Assembly: GCA_023390675.1 (NCBI GenBank) | Contig: JAEWCK010000129.1 | Location: 1-6,865 of the forward strand | DNA: 6,865 bases | Direction of reading: 5' to 3' | DNA from: Pseudomonadota bacterium | Lineage (GTDB): Bacteria > Pseudomonadota > Alphaproteobacteria > Sphingomonadales > Sphingomonadaceae | Shown here: positions 6,788 to 6,865 of the stretch, in pieces | Layout of the letters: each line of letters begins with the position of its first letter | Numbering within the stretch: position 1 is the first letter of the stretch | Notes under the pieces: model-generated | Told to the model about the DNA's origin: nothing | Databases searched by the model: none | The model's input: only the letters and a program-made list of their open reading frames with translations | Position numbers and translations under genes: made by a program

Positions 6788-6824
6788 TTGGGCAAATCCA
6801 GAATCACGGCGGCAGGCGCCGCGC
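6788..6824 (+). CDS. Possible start of a divergent gene, cut by the contig end
   Basis: A TTG at 6788 opens a frame reading LGKSRITAAGAAP before genomic sequence ends. AGGAG lies 12 bases upstream and GGGA two bases upstream, neither at an ideal distance. The position, divergent from a catabolic operon, is where a transcription regulator is often found. Only about twelve codons are visible, no family can be named, and the TAA that follows at 6832 lies in adapter sequence and is not a real stop. Confidence 0.2.
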
Positions 6825-6865
6825 CTGTCTCTTAATACACATCTCCGAGCCCACGAGACGCTCAT
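6825..6865. other. Illumina Nextera adapter contamination (not genomic)
   Basis: From 6825 the bases read CTGTCTCTTAATACACATCT, the reverse complement of the Tn5 mosaic end used in Nextera libraries with one extra A, followed by CCGAGCCCACGAGAC, the fixed part of the Nextera read-2 adapter, and then GCTCAT, which fits the first six bases of the i7 index I recall as N714. This is sequencing read-through at a contig end. The exact junction may be off by a few bases because genomic sequence before it happens to form an inverted repeat with it. Confidence 0.97.

Larger units (their letters stand above)
6605..6824. other. Intergenic control region at the operon head
   Basis: These 220 bases hold no supported complete gene. 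The part from about 6621 to 6745 is clearly richer in A+T than the rest of the window, as promoter regions of GC-rich genomes often are. It contains the candidate minus-strand promoter, a consensus TTGACA on the plus strand (6705-6710), a tandem heptamer (6731-6744) and an AGGAG followed by a possible TTG start. A divergent promoter arrangement with a regulator is plausible but not shown. Confidence 0.5.

Noticed and set aside
6825..6844. Tn5-like mosaic end as a sign of a natural transposon
   Set aside because: It is followed by the fixed Nextera adapter sequence and an index at the very contig end, so it is library sequence and not a genomic insertion.

Overview
The window is about two thirds G+C. 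All confident genes lie on the minus strand, in what looks like one four-gene operon read from right to left. The receptor has the style of sphingomonad TonB-dependent receptors (EIVVTGSR box, the plug motif VERVDVLTGGASAVYGSDA, and paired cysteines in predicted outer loops). With the codon bias, this suggests an alphaproteobacterium of the Sphingomonadales. That assignment is inference from sequence style, not from a database search.

Layout in transcription order. Positions 6825-6865 are not genomic: they match the Illumina Nextera (Tn5 mosaic-end) adapter read-through and the start of an index, so the true genomic end of the window is near 6824. Positions 6605-6824 are a control region with a relatively AT-rich core, a plausible minus-strand promoter and a possible divergent gene start cut off by the contig end. 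Then come the N-terminal half of a split transketolase (6604-5726), its C-terminal half (5729-4776, GTG start, 4-base overlap), an FGGY-family sugar/polyol kinase related to glycerol kinase (4776-3292, TGATG overlap), a 74-base spacer holding two dyads and a purine-rich ribosome binding site, and a TonB-dependent outer-membrane receptor (3217-107). A strong rho-independent terminator at 48-77 closes the unit.

How the genes may work together. The receptor would bring a substrate across the outer membrane. The kinase would phosphorylate a derived polyol or ketose. The two-subunit, thiamine-diphosphate-dependent transketolase would transfer a two-carbon unit from or to that phosphate and deliver it to central metabolism. 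The kinase keeps the catalytic and part of the polyol-binding residues of glycerol kinase, but three glycerol-pocket positions are changed (Tyr to Leu, Gln to Ser, Phe to Ser), so a substrate other than glycerol is likely. The closest characterised logic I know is the D-apiose transketolase pathway (apulose kinase plus the two-subunit apulose-4-phosphate transketolase AptA/AptB). This is a hypothesis only. No isomerase, dehydrogenase, inner-membrane transporter or complete regulator is visible.
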